Assembly: GCF_900105685.1 (NCBI RefSeq)
Contig: NZ_LT629781.1
Location: forward strand, 1-64,000
Origin: Verrucomicrobium sp. GAS474
GTDB lineage: Bacteria; Verrucomicrobiota; Verrucomicrobiia; Methylacidiphilales; GAS474
Reading direction: 5' to 3'
Length of the DNA stretch: 64,000 nucleotides
The notes beneath the pieces were generated by a model. That model searched no databases and was not told where the DNA came from. It saw nothing but the letters and a program-made list of their open reading frames with translations. The position numbers and the translations under genes are program-made. Each line of letters starts with the position of its first letter. The stretch's first letter is position 1. Shown here piece after piece: positions 8,077 to 14,068 of the stretch.

Positions 8077-8249
8077 TCGATGATCCTCCGGGCGGCCTGT
8101 ACCGACTTGCCTTGACGCTGAAACGTCGGCACGTCGAGGTTCACGCTGGGCGCGGGACGAACCCGGCGCGGAGTGGCAATCCGAAGGCCGCGAACGTCGA
8201 TCATCGAGGGTGCGGACGCCTTCCTGCGGAAGAAGCGGAGGAGGCTCAT
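8073..8249 (-). CDS. Small basic phage protein (58 aa)
   Basis: It reads MSLLRFFRRKASAPSMIDVR, then IATPRRVRPAPSVNLDV and QGKSVQAARRIIE. The start overlaps the stop of the gene before it (ATGA at 8246-8249) and its stop overlaps the next start. It is very basic with no known motif. The overlaps on both sides are the main evidence that it is translated. Confidence 0.5.
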   Translation of the reverse strand: MSLLRFFRRKASAPSMIDVRGLRIATPRRVRPAPSVNLDVPTFQRQGKSVQAARRIIE

Positions 8250-8440
8250 CGCATCCCCCTCGCCACCTCAGCGCCCGCAATGCGGGCCGCCTCGGTTCCC
8301 TGTCGGAACCCGGCGTGGAAATCTTCCCGGTTCTCGGGAGACATCGCCTCGATGATGGCTGCGTTGGGAATAGCTCCCGAGTCGCCATACGCGAAGCCCG
8401 CCTCATACCCGGAATAGAAGAACTCAGTGCGGAGGCTCAT
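8246..8440 (-). CDS. Small phage protein of unknown function (64 aa)
   Basis: The sequence starts MSLRTEFFYSGYEAGFAYGD and ends FHAGFRQGTEAARIAGAEVA. Two similar Gly-Ala-rich helical motifs (SGYEAGFAYG and HAGFRQGTEA) hint at an internal duplication. It is joined by ATGA overlaps to both neighbours. Function unknown. Confidence 0.6.
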   Translation of the reverse strand: MSLRTEFFYSGYEAGFAYGDSGAIPNAAIIEAMSPENREDFHAGFRQGTEAARIAGAEVARGMR

Positions 8441-8679
8441 CGGCGATTCTCCGGCTCAGTTCCCTGGGGGTGGCGATCGACCTTGTCGAAGTCCGACCGG
8501 TCCTCTTCGACCTCCACGCCGCGCACTCGGGCGTCCAGGACGAGGGGGTGGGTGTCCCGGACATGGTCGAGACCGATCTCGACGAAGCGCAGGACGGCAG
8601 CCTCGGCGGCTTTCACGTCGGCGATGTCATCGGGCTTGCAGGTGACGCGGACGTGGACGGCGGCGTAGATATCAGCCAC
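8437..8679 (-). CDS. Small phage protein of unknown function (80 aa), GTG start
   Basis: The GTG at 8679 is chosen because AAAGGAG lies seven bases upstream and because it leaves an 8-base overlap with the previous gene. The protein begins VADIYAAVHVRVTCKPDDIA and continues with DVKAAEAAVLRFVEIGLDHV, an alternating strand/helix pattern. The C-terminus is charged. No family was recognised. Confidence 0.6.
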   Translation of the reverse strand: MADIYAAVHVRVTCKPDDIADVKAAEAAVLRFVEIGLDHVRDTHPLVLDARVRGVEVEEDRSDFDKVDRHPQGTEPENRR

Positions 8680-8881
8680 GGCGCACTCCTTTCCGCTTCG
8701 GGGCCTGGGCGTCGTAGCTGTCGACGAAACCCATGACCAACCGACGAATCGCGAGCGAGGCCGAAACGCCATGCGCCTTGCAGATGGCATCCATCCGCTT
8801 TTTCGTGGTGCGGGGCATGCGGAAATTCGCCTGCGTCATCTCGCCCCCATGGGCGTCCTTGAGAATGGAGGAGAGGTTCAC
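8672..8881 (-). CDS. Ribbon-helix-helix-type DNA-binding protein (69 aa)
   Basis: The central part NFRMPRTTKKRMDAICKAHG followed by VSASLAIRRLVMGFVDSY has a beta strand of about six residues followed by two amphipathic helices, the Arc/MetJ layout. Such dimers bind short palindromes and act as repressors or plasmid/phage regulators. Its start at 8881 overlaps the stop of the helix-turn-helix gene. It is the second of three candidate regulators at the head of the operon. Confidence 0.65.
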   Translation of the reverse strand: MNLSSILKDAHGGEMTQANFRMPRTTKKRMDAICKAHGVSASLAIRRLVMGFVDSYDAQAPKRKGVRRG

Positions 8882-9108
8882 GCGCCCCCCTTCGGCAGCG
8901 CAGCGCCGTTATAGGCGGCGGCCCACCACACCTTGATCTCCGAGGTCTTGAAGCGCCAATCGCGCATTCCCTCTCGACGATGGGCAGGGATAAGCGCCTT
9001 GGGCTTGTGGGAGGCCATGCGCCTAATCCGGCGCGGATGAAGTCCGGTATATTCGGACACCCATGCGATGCCCTCCCAAACAGGGTCAATAGAGGAGGGG
9101 GAGGTCAT
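8878..9108 (-). CDS. Excisionase- or MerR-like helix-turn-helix protein (76 aa)
   Basis: The sequence has WEGIAWVSEYTGLHPRRIRR, a helix-turn-helix like those of excisionases and small phage activators, followed by a wing region KPKALIPAHRREGMRDWRFK and TSEIKVWWAAA. It is encoded immediately after the first ribbon-helix-helix gene (ATGA overlap at 9105-9108). A recombination directionality factor or transcription factor is the likely role; the integrase lies 2 kb away on the same strand. Confidence 0.55.
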   Translation of the reverse strand: MTSPSSIDPVWEGIAWVSEYTGLHPRRIRRMASHKPKALIPAHRREGMRDWRFKTSEIKVWWAAAYNGAALPKGGA

Positions 9109-9263
9109 TTGGAGGCCTCCAGATCTCTTGCGAGAAGGTCGGACACATAACGGGAGAAGCTAATCCCGCGTTTAAACGCCAACCGGGATGACGATTTTTT
9201 CAGGACCGGGTCTAGCGCTAAGTTCGTCCGAACTTTGGGATGATTCGTCTTTCGATTTGCCAT
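9105..9263 (-). CDS. First gene of the leftward operon, small ribbon-helix-helix protein (52 aa)
   Basis: The product starts MANRKTNHPKVRTNLALDPV and continues KKSSSRLAFKRGISFSRYVS then DLLARDLEASK. A strand (KVRTNLAL) followed by two helices (LKKSSSRLAFKRG and FSRYVSDLLARDL) matches the ribbon-helix-helix fold. It heads the minus-strand operon and faces another ribbon-helix-helix gene on the plus strand, so it is a good candidate for the repressor of its own operon through the sites at 9285-9332. ATG at 9263 is the only in-frame start near the promoter region. Confidence 0.65.
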   Translation of the reverse strand: MANRKTNHPKVRTNLALDPVLKKSSSRLAFKRGISFSRYVSDLLARDLEASK

Positions 9264-9342
9264 TCACCCATCATTACACAACCTTTGCGCAATGAAAAAG
9301 TAAAACTTGAGTCTACAGCAATTATTGCGCAATCTTTATGCT
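9264..9342. promoter_or_regulatory. Divergent control region with two TTGCGCAA palindromes
   Basis: The octamer TTGCGCAA occurs at 9285-9292 and 9325-9332, exactly 40 bp apart (about four helical turns), between two divergent ribbon-helix-helix genes. The second copy extends to ATTGCGCAAT. The sequence around them is A/T-rich, unlike the genes on each side. They are likely operators for one or both regulators. Confidence 0.65.
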
Positions 9343-9594
9343 ATGGGACAAATACCTATTGACGGAGAAGGAGAAAAACGCGTACGACAAAACATAGCTA
9401 TCAGCCCATCACTTAAGAATGCGGGGCAGAAGAAGGCGCGAAGCCTGGGGCTATCGTTTTCTCAGTACATCGCTAATCTTTTGAAGCGCGAGGTAGACAG
9501 GGAAACGATTGAGCAGGAGGCGAGCAAAAAGGCGAAGATCGCATCCCAGAAGCCGCGCCCGCCACAGCCCCCACGCAAGGAAAAAGGCGAGTAG
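9343..9594 (+). CDS. Ribbon-helix-helix regulator facing the leftward operon (83 aa)
   Basis: The start ATG at 9343 is preferred (MGQIPIDGEGEKRVRQNIAI); a 95-residue form from an upstream alternative start would include operator DNA. The core RVRQNIAISPSLKNAGQKKA followed by RSLGLSFSQYIANLLKREVD has the strand-helix-helix layout of Arc-type repressors. The tail is basic and Pro-rich (KKAKIASQKPRPPQPPRK). It is divergent from the minus-strand operon and shares its operator region, similar in design to phage immunity switches. Confidence 0.65.
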   Translation: MGQIPIDGEGEKRVRQNIAISPSLKNAGQKKARSLGLSFSQYIANLLKREVDRETIEQEASKKAKIASQKPRPPQPPRKEKGE

Positions 9595-9663
9595 CTGGCC
9601 GAAGTAGATACTCCACCGGCACGCGTTCTGCATTAAGGAAACGATCTTCATTCCATCCATATT

Positions 9664-10146
9664 ATGAGCACCACAAACGGGAGTCGACCGAGTCGGCGTC
9701 TAACTTCGTTAGACGCGAAGAAGGCCGTAAATATTAGCTTCCGCTGTTCAACGGAATTTAAAGCCGTACTTATTCACAACGCCCAGAGGCAGGGTTTCGA
9801 CCTCTCCGGGTGGCTCCTGGACGTATCGCTCCGCGCTCTTCGCGAGGAGGGCATTCAGATATCCGAGGATCTTCCCGAGTACGATGAACCAGAGGCCCCC
9901 GGGGGCTCGCGCAATCACCGCATGGCCGAGATGCTGGCAGAACTAGCGAAGGAGGCCCGAGAGAGGGCTGAGCCCTGGGCTAGCGCCAGCGCCGAGGCCG
10001 AGCTAGGGGAGATCATACGACAGATCCGCAAGATCAATGACCCGAAGCTCTGGAACGAAGTTCACGAAGTTGTAGCGTGGAAGGGCCGAACGGCCCGGCA
10101 GAAGGCCCACGCTCTGAAGTTTCGGCTACAGAAGTACCAGGAATAA
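9664..10146 (+). CDS. Phage regulator-like protein with ribbon-helix-helix-type N-terminus (160 aa)
   Basis: Residues about 15-60 (DAKKAVNISFRCSTEFKAVL, then GFDLSGWLLDVSLRAL) again show a strand followed by two helices, as in ribbon-helix-helix or TraY-like proteins. The rest is helical and charged (AEMLAELAKEARERAEPW and LGEIIRQIRKINDPKLWNEV). It lies 69 bases after the 83-residue regulator in the same orientation and may share its transcript. No known family was assigned. Confidence 0.5.
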   Translation: MSTTNGSRPSRRLTSLDAKKAVNISFRCSTEFKAVLIHNAQRQGFDLSGWLLDVSLRALREEGIQISEDLPEYDEPEAPGGSRNHRMAEMLAELAKEARERAEPWASASAEAELGEIIRQIRKINDPKLWNEVHEVVAWKGRTARQKAHALKFRLQKYQE

Positions 10147-10250
10147 GCCGATGATATGACAGGCATGCGCGTTACACTGTGTAAGTAAAGCGTGTTGCAT
10201 TAAGCCGATTATGAGTTACTCTGAATCAAGGGGTTGAAGACAAATATTTG

Positions 10251-10278
10251 TTGACATCACGATAGGTTCGGATATATA
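10251..10278 (+). promoter_or_regulatory. Sigma70-like promoter
   Basis: TTGACA at 10251-10256 and TATATA at 10273-10278 are separated by 16 bp. They lie 20 bp before the ATG of the 66-residue gene at 10298, so the leader is short and has no clear Shine-Dalgarno sequence. The region 10147-10297 has no gene otherwise. Confidence 0.6.
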
Positions 10279-10297
10279 GGACCGCTCAATAAAACCA

Positions 10298-10498
10298 ATG
10301 AACGCTACCACGACCACCTCCGCCCCCGTTGGTCCCGCCACTCGTCAATTCCTAGAATGGTGCGAGAAGGAAAAGGCTAACGGATTGGTTGATATCAAGT
10401 TCTTCGCTACCGGCGTCGAGAACACGACGGTCGAAGGCTTCCTGGAGGAGGCAAACAAGGCACTCTCCCCCAAGGCGGCCCATGTCGGAGCCGTCTAG
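10298..10498 (+). CDS. Small acidic protein upstream of an ImmA-like gene (66 aa)
   Basis: It reads MNATTTTSAPVGPATRQFLE and then WCEKEKANGLVDIKFFATGV, ENTTVEGFLEEANKALSPKA. It is acidic overall with a disordered Thr-rich start. It overlaps the following ImmA/IrrE-like gene by 17 bases, so the two products are probably made together, as in regulator/protease or antitoxin/toxin pairs. No family was recognised. Confidence 0.55.
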   Translation: MNATTTTSAPVGPATRQFLEWCEKEKANGLVDIKFFATGVENTTVEGFLEEANKALSPKAAHVGAV

Positions 10499-11108
10499 TC
10501 CGCACCCCGCCATCACCTTCCTCGAAGTCTGCCAGTCAGTCCTTGAGGTGTTGGCCAGCATTCCGAACCTTCAGCCCCCCATTAACATCATGGGGGATGT
10601 CCGAGAGGCCATCGAAAAACGCCTATCGGTGGGTGTTGCTTTCAAGATCCATTTCGAGGAGAACACCTGGACTCCGGAGGCCCTCATCGGGATGCTCCTG
10701 CGATATAAAGACCGCGCCCGGGTTATCTATCCCGGAATCAATAATGGGTGCTGGCGTCGCTTCATCATGGCGAAGGAATTGGCCCATCTGATCATCGACA
10801 CCGATCCCAGTCGCTTCACAACTGATCCGATTCGCCTTGTTCAAGAGCTCATCAACAAAGCGCCACTGCAGGTCGACGGCAGTCAGCCGTTCGAGTCAGA
10901 AAGATACGCCATTTACGTGGCTTACGAACTGATGATCCCGTGGCAGTTCAATGCCGAATGCCTCGCTCGCCTGGCTGCTGGACAAACTACTCTTGATCTC
11001 GCGAAATGGCTTCGCGTCCCGCAGAAGGCCGTTGAATTCGTTCTGTCGTCCGATTATCAGGCCTCGCGGAAAAAGGCATACGGGCAACTCTCTCCAATGC
11101 CGCTTTAG
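10482..11108 (+). CDS. ImmA/IrrE-like metallopeptidase with a variant active site (208 aa)
   Basis: The signature region reads CWRRFIMAKELAHLIIDTDP. In ImmA/IrrE peptidases this position is usually HEXXH; here the first His is Lys (KELAH) while Glu and the second His remain. The following residues (ERYAIYVAYELMIP) match the conserved helix after the active site, where these proteins often read AxxFAxxLLMP. ImmA proteins cut phage or ICE repressors and trigger excision; this one may be catalytically altered. The ATG at 10482 overlaps the 66-residue gene, and the stop lies inside the tRNA-like sequence that follows. Confidence 0.7.
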   Translation: MSEPSSPHPAITFLEVCQSVLEVLASIPNLQPPINIMGDVREAIEKRLSVGVAFKIHFEENTWTPEALIGMLLRYKDRARVIYPGINNGCWRRFIMAKELAHLIIDTDPSRFTTDPIRLVQELINKAPLQVDGSQPFESERYAIYVAYELMIPWQFNAECLARLAAGQTTLDLAKWLRVPQKAVEFVLSSDYQASRKKAYGQLSPMPL

Positions 11109-11171
11109 CTCGGCGGTAGAGCACCAGTTTTGCAAACCGATGGTTGTCAGTTCAACCTCGACAAGCATCTC
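11099..11171 (+). other. Degenerate tRNA-Ala(TGC)-like sequence
   Basis: The sequence has an intact D-arm (GCTC..GAGC around 11108-11121), a seven-base loop TTTGCAA with anticodon TGC, and a T-loop TTCAACC. The acceptor stem pairs at five of seven positions (GCCGCTT with AAGCATC); the anticodon and T stems have one or two mismatches each. It overlaps the last codons of the ImmA-like gene and is followed 20 bp later by the end of the integrase gene. It may be a decaying phage tRNA or a relic of an earlier insertion site; as read it is unlikely to be functional. Confidence 0.5.
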
Positions 11172-11191
11172 TCTACTTCTTCACCTTCAGA

Positions 11192-12361
11192 TCAAGGCCG
11201 CAACGCGAACCACGCCCCCCCGGTCTGGCGTTTGATCGACTTCACGTAGCTCCCCAAGGCGACCGTCTCCGAGTTCCCCATGATCCGCGCCAGCTCCGCC
11301 GCTCCGCGTTCGGGATAGGCGGCCAGGAAGTAGGAAGCGAACGAGTGGCGGGGGCCGTTGTCGGGCCACTCCCGCAGCTTCTTTTCGAGCTTTTCATTCG
11401 CCTTGATGAGGAGGGCCCGGAAATCGTCGAAGATGTACTTTTGGGTCCGCGAGGCAACCGGCCCGGCCTTCTTTCGATCTGCCGCCGGTATCCAGGCCCG
11501 CAGCGCATCGTTGATCGGAACCCAGCGCTCATTGTCCTTCTTCCGGGTTCCCTTTGCCACCTCTCGGCGAATGTGGATGACTCCCTCTTTCCAATCGAAA
11601 TCCTCCCACTGGAGGCGGGGCCTCCCCCAGGATTCGGAAAATAGCTCGATGGACCGTATTCCCGCAAAACACTTCAAGGCGAGCAGTGCCCGGGTTTCGC
11701 CGGAGGAGGCATCCAGAAGCGCCTTCTCTTCCTCAAGGGTCAAGATGATCGGAGCCTTGTACGGAACCTCGATGGGCTCGATGTGGCGGCCCGGGACGCG
11801 CATGGGATTCACCGAAACGAAGCCCCGCCGGGTCAGCCATCCGAAAAAGACCGTTGCTCCAAGGTAGTGGCTCCGGCGGGTTTCCATGTCGGGAATCGCC
11901 TCCAGAACGGCGAGAAGGTCTTCCGGCCGAACCAGTGCCGCGGGGAGTCCGCCGGAGGCGCGGGCGAAGGGCCCCAGCTTCCATCGGAGGTTCTTGATGG
12001 TCCGGTCGGCCCGCTTCATGACATCGCGCTGATGGTCTATGAACTCGTCGATCCGCTGGCGGAGGGTGGAGGTGCTGGCGACAGGGGCGGGGGAATAGGA
12101 TCGGATCGCATCGGCCATTTGCTGTGGAGTGAGTCCGCGCTCCTTAGCAAGAAGGAGAACGGCCTCGTCCACGTCGGTGGTGGGATTAGCTCGCTTGCCG
12201 GAAAAGAAAGCGTCCCTGCGGGCTTTGGCCTCCTCCTTGGCCTTGGTTTGCGAAGAGAAGAAAAGGCGCTTTCGCTTGCCGGTTTCGGAAAATAGAGGAG
12301 GGATCACAACAATGAAGCGATCCCCGGCTTTCTGGATGGTGATGGCGGAAATTCGCGGCAT
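11192..12361 (-). CDS. int: Tyrosine-type site-specific integrase
   Basis: A 389-residue tyrosine recombinase. The N-terminal part has an arm-binding-like region (KAGDRFIVVIPPLFSETGKR) and a core-binding helical domain around residues 90-180. The catalytic domain shows Arg in KCFAGIRSIELF, the box PRHSFASYFLA and a C-terminal IMGNSETVALGSYVKS with the Tyr nucleophile; the usual His before the Tyr is Asn here, seen in other members from this phylum. It lies directly beside the tRNA-Arg gene and reads away from it, the standard arrangement for elements that use the tRNA 3' end as attachment site. It would integrate and excise the element to the left. Confidence 0.9.
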   Translation of the reverse strand: MPRISAITIQKAGDRFIVVIPPLFSETGKRKRLFFSSQTKAKEEAKARRDAFFSGKRANPTTDVDEAVLLLAKERGLTPQQMADAIRSYSPAPVASTSTLRQRIDEFIDHQRDVMKRADRTIKNLRWKLGPFARASGGLPAALVRPEDLLAVLEAIPDMETRRSHYLGATVFFGWLTRRGFVSVNPMRVPGRHIEPIEVPYKAPIILTLEEEKALLDASSGETRALLALKCFAGIRSIELFSESWGRPRLQWEDFDWKEGVIHIRREVAKGTRKKDNERWVPINDALRAWIPAADRKKAGPVASRTQKYIFDDFRALLIKANEKLEKKLREWPDNGPRHSFASYFLAAYPERGAAELARIMGNSETVALGSYVKSIKRQTGGAWFALRP

Positions 12362-12486
12362 AGTGGCTTTTATTGGCTCTTTAAATCGTCCAACTTGGTC
12401 TGTTATGGTATCTAACGTCCGTGGGTTATCTGGCTTATACTGCCATTCTATCAGCTTAAAATCAAGCCGAAGACCATATTATAAAC

Positions 12487-12563
12487 TGGTGGTCCCGAGC
12501 GGAGTCGAACCGCTGACCTACCCTTTAGGAAAGGGCCGCTCTATCCATCTGAGCTACGGGACC
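12487..12563 (-). tRNA. tRNA-Arg (anticodon CCT), attachment site of the element
   Basis: Reading the minus strand: acceptor GGTCCCG/CGGGACC, D-stem GCTC/GAGC, anticodon stem GCCCT/AGGGT with loop TTCCTAA, T-loop TTCGACT, discriminator A and an encoded CCA (12487-12489). All stems pair. The integrase gene starts 126 bp beyond the 3' end, so the element probably uses the 3' part of this tRNA as attB. The matching attachment copy is not in the window and should lie left of position 1. Confidence 0.95.
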
Positions 12564-12598
12564 AAAAGACCAAAGAGGACGAAAAGAGGAAGAAAGCC

Positions 12599-12632
12599 GG
12601 GGAAACGCCGCCCCGAAGGCGGGCCGTTCCCC
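12599..12632 (-). terminator. Terminator-like hairpin after the rhomboid gene
   Basis: The minus strand forms GGGGAACGGCCCGCC, loop TTCG, GGGCGGCGTTTCCCC, just after the rhomboid stop at 12643, followed by a T-rich but interrupted tract (TTTCTTCCTCTTTT). Strength uncertain because the T-run is broken. Confidence 0.5.
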
Positions 12633-12642
12633 GCGCCCGGGG

Positions 12643-13563
12643 TTACTTGGCTGCGTCGCGGCGGAGGAGTTCCTTGCGGGCTTCCTCGAGGACGGCCCGC
12701 TCGTCGCGGGTCAGGCTTTGCATGCCGGTCTTGGAGATCTTTTCGAGGATCTGGTCGATCGACTGGTGGCGGACTTCCTCGGCGGCTTTCTTCTCGGCCT
12801 GGAGGGCGGCGGCCTTGGCGCGCTGCCGGGCCAGCCTGGCCTCTTCCTGCCGCTCCTTCAATGCCTGGAGCCACTCGCCGAGGAAGGGGAAGCGGAGGAC
12901 GGCGAAGGCGACGCCGATCGAGACCCACATGACCATGAGGTAGGTCCATTCGTGGGCCGCGATGTAGATGAGGGTGAGGACGGCGGTCCACGCGATCGCC
13001 ATCCACTTCGCCGGGATGCCGAAGAAGAACATCGGGGCCTCGGGGAAGATCAGGGCGAAGGCCATGAAGAAGGCGAGGTTGATGTTCGTCGCCCCGGCGT
13101 AGAAGTTCGGCGTATGGGTCAGGAAGGCGACGCCGCAGAGGAGGAGGGCGGGGACGATGGTGAGACCGGCGTAGAGGACGAGGAAGGAGCGGCGGCCGAC
13201 GGCGCGCTCCAGCGTGCGGCCGAAGAAGAAGAGGATGAGGGCGACGAAGACGAACCAGGGGTCGAGGGCGTTGACGAAGGGATAGGTGACGAGCTGCCAG
13301 ACCCAGCCGTGCTGGAGAACCTGGGCGGTGGAGAGGGCGAAGAGGTGGACCCAGATGTCGCCGACCCCGGCGGCCTTCGCGAGGGCGAGGGCGACCCAGG
13401 CGCCGACGTAGATGGCGACGAGGGTTTCGGCAACGCGGAAGGGCTTCCCTCCCACGTGAAAGAGGGGGTCGTCGTCGGAAGTACGGATCCAGGCTGCCAT
13501 GGCCCCCCGAATCTGCGCCGAAACGTTATTTGCGGCAAATCCATTTTTTTCCGCCGTCGCCAA
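12643..13563 (-). CDS. Rhomboid-family membrane protein, probably not a protease
   Basis: A 306-residue protein with about six membrane segments and a basic cytoplasmic coiled-coil tail (LKERQEEARLARQRAKAAAL). The text WQLVTYPFVNALDPWFVFVA and FFFGRTLERAVG fits the rhomboid fold. The position of the usual GxSG nucleophile loop reads YAGATNINLAFF, so the Ser appears replaced; a His is present in AAHEWTYL. Thus it is probably a pseudoprotease with another role, such as membrane-protein handling. A start at 13500 (MAAWIRTSDDDPLF) is an alternative that avoids overlap with the divergent promoter. Confidence 0.7.
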   Translation of the reverse strand: MATAEKNGFAANNVSAQIRGAMAAWIRTSDDDPLFHVGGKPFRVAETLVAIYVGAWVALALAKAAGVGDIWVHLFALSTAQVLQHGWVWQLVTYPFVNALDPWFVFVALILFFFGRTLERAVGRRSFLVLYAGLTIVPALLLCGVAFLTHTPNFYAGATNINLAFFMAFALIFPEAPMFFFGIPAKWMAIAWTAVLTLIYIAAHEWTYLMVMWVSIGVAFAVLRFPFLGEWLQALKERQEEARLARQRAKAAALQAEKKAAEEVRHQSIDQILEKISKTGMQSLTRDERAVLEEARKELLRRDAAK

Positions 13564-13609
13564 AAGAGGGAGGCGTCCCCATGACAGGCCCCGGCGCGAA
13601 AAATAAATT

Positions 13610-13645
13610 TACAAATGTAATCGCATATGCGATTACGTTTGTAGT
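13610..13645. promoter_or_regulatory. BlaI-type operator, large palindrome
   Basis: Two BlaI-like sites TACAAATGTA (13610-13619) and TACGTTTGTA (13634-13643) flank a perfect 20-bp palindrome at 13617-13636 (GTAATCGCAT/ATGCGATTAC). The block lies 23 bp before the start of the BlaI-like gene. It fits the TACA-N-TGTA operator type bound by BlaI/MecI dimers and suggests autoregulation of the blaI-like/M56 pair. Confidence 0.7.
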
Positions 13646-13667
13646 CATCAAACCGGAGAAAAAACAA

Positions 13668-14057
13668 ATGAAAGCGACCCCGAAGATTTCCGAGGCCGAA
13701 TGGGAAGTGATGAAGATCGTCTGGCGGACGGGCGGGGCGACGGCCCAGCAGGTCCACGAGGCGCTCTTCCCCGGCAAGGGATGGCAGGAGGCGACGGTAA
13801 AGACCCTCCTGAACCGCCTCTTTCGCAAGCGCCTCCTGAAGGCGGAGCGGAACGCCGCCCTCGGCCGCGCCTACCTTTACCGCCCCCTGCTGACCGAGGC
13901 CGAATGCCGCGCCGCCGAGGCCGATTCGTTCCTCGCCCGGATCTTCGACGGCTCCCTCAGCCCGCTCCTCGCCCACTTCGTCGCCTCGAAGAAATTGAGC
14001 GAGCGGGAAATCGCCGAATTGGAGACGATCCTCGGCACCCACCGGAAAACGAAGTGA
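13668..14057 (+). CDS. BlaI/MecI/CopY-family repressor
   Basis: The product (129 aa) starts MKATPKISEAEWEVMKIVWR, followed by GGATAQQVHEALFPGKGWQE and ATVKTLLNRLFRKRLLKAER, the winged helix of BlaI-type repressors. The C-terminal part (LSPLLAHFVASKKLSEREIA) is the dimerisation helix set. Such repressors are released when the partner M56 membrane peptidase cuts them; the partner gene follows after 11 bp. The start at 13668 gives the family length; the in-frame region upstream contains the operator. Confidence 0.9.
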   Translation: MKATPKISEAEWEVMKIVWRTGGATAQQVHEALFPGKGWQEATVKTLLNRLFRKRLLKAERNAALGRAYLYRPLLTEAECRAAEADSFLARIFDGSLSPLLAHFVASKKLSEREIAELETILGTHRKTK

Positions 14058-14068
14058 TCTCCCTTCCG

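Noticed and set aside
7933-8406. 157-residue form of the membrane minigene
   Set aside because: The extension runs through two overlapping small genes; the ATG at 8076 with ATGA coupling fits better.
11358-11867. Plus-strand frames within the integrase gene
   Set aside because: No family resemblance; the integrase catalytic motifs are clear on the minus strand.
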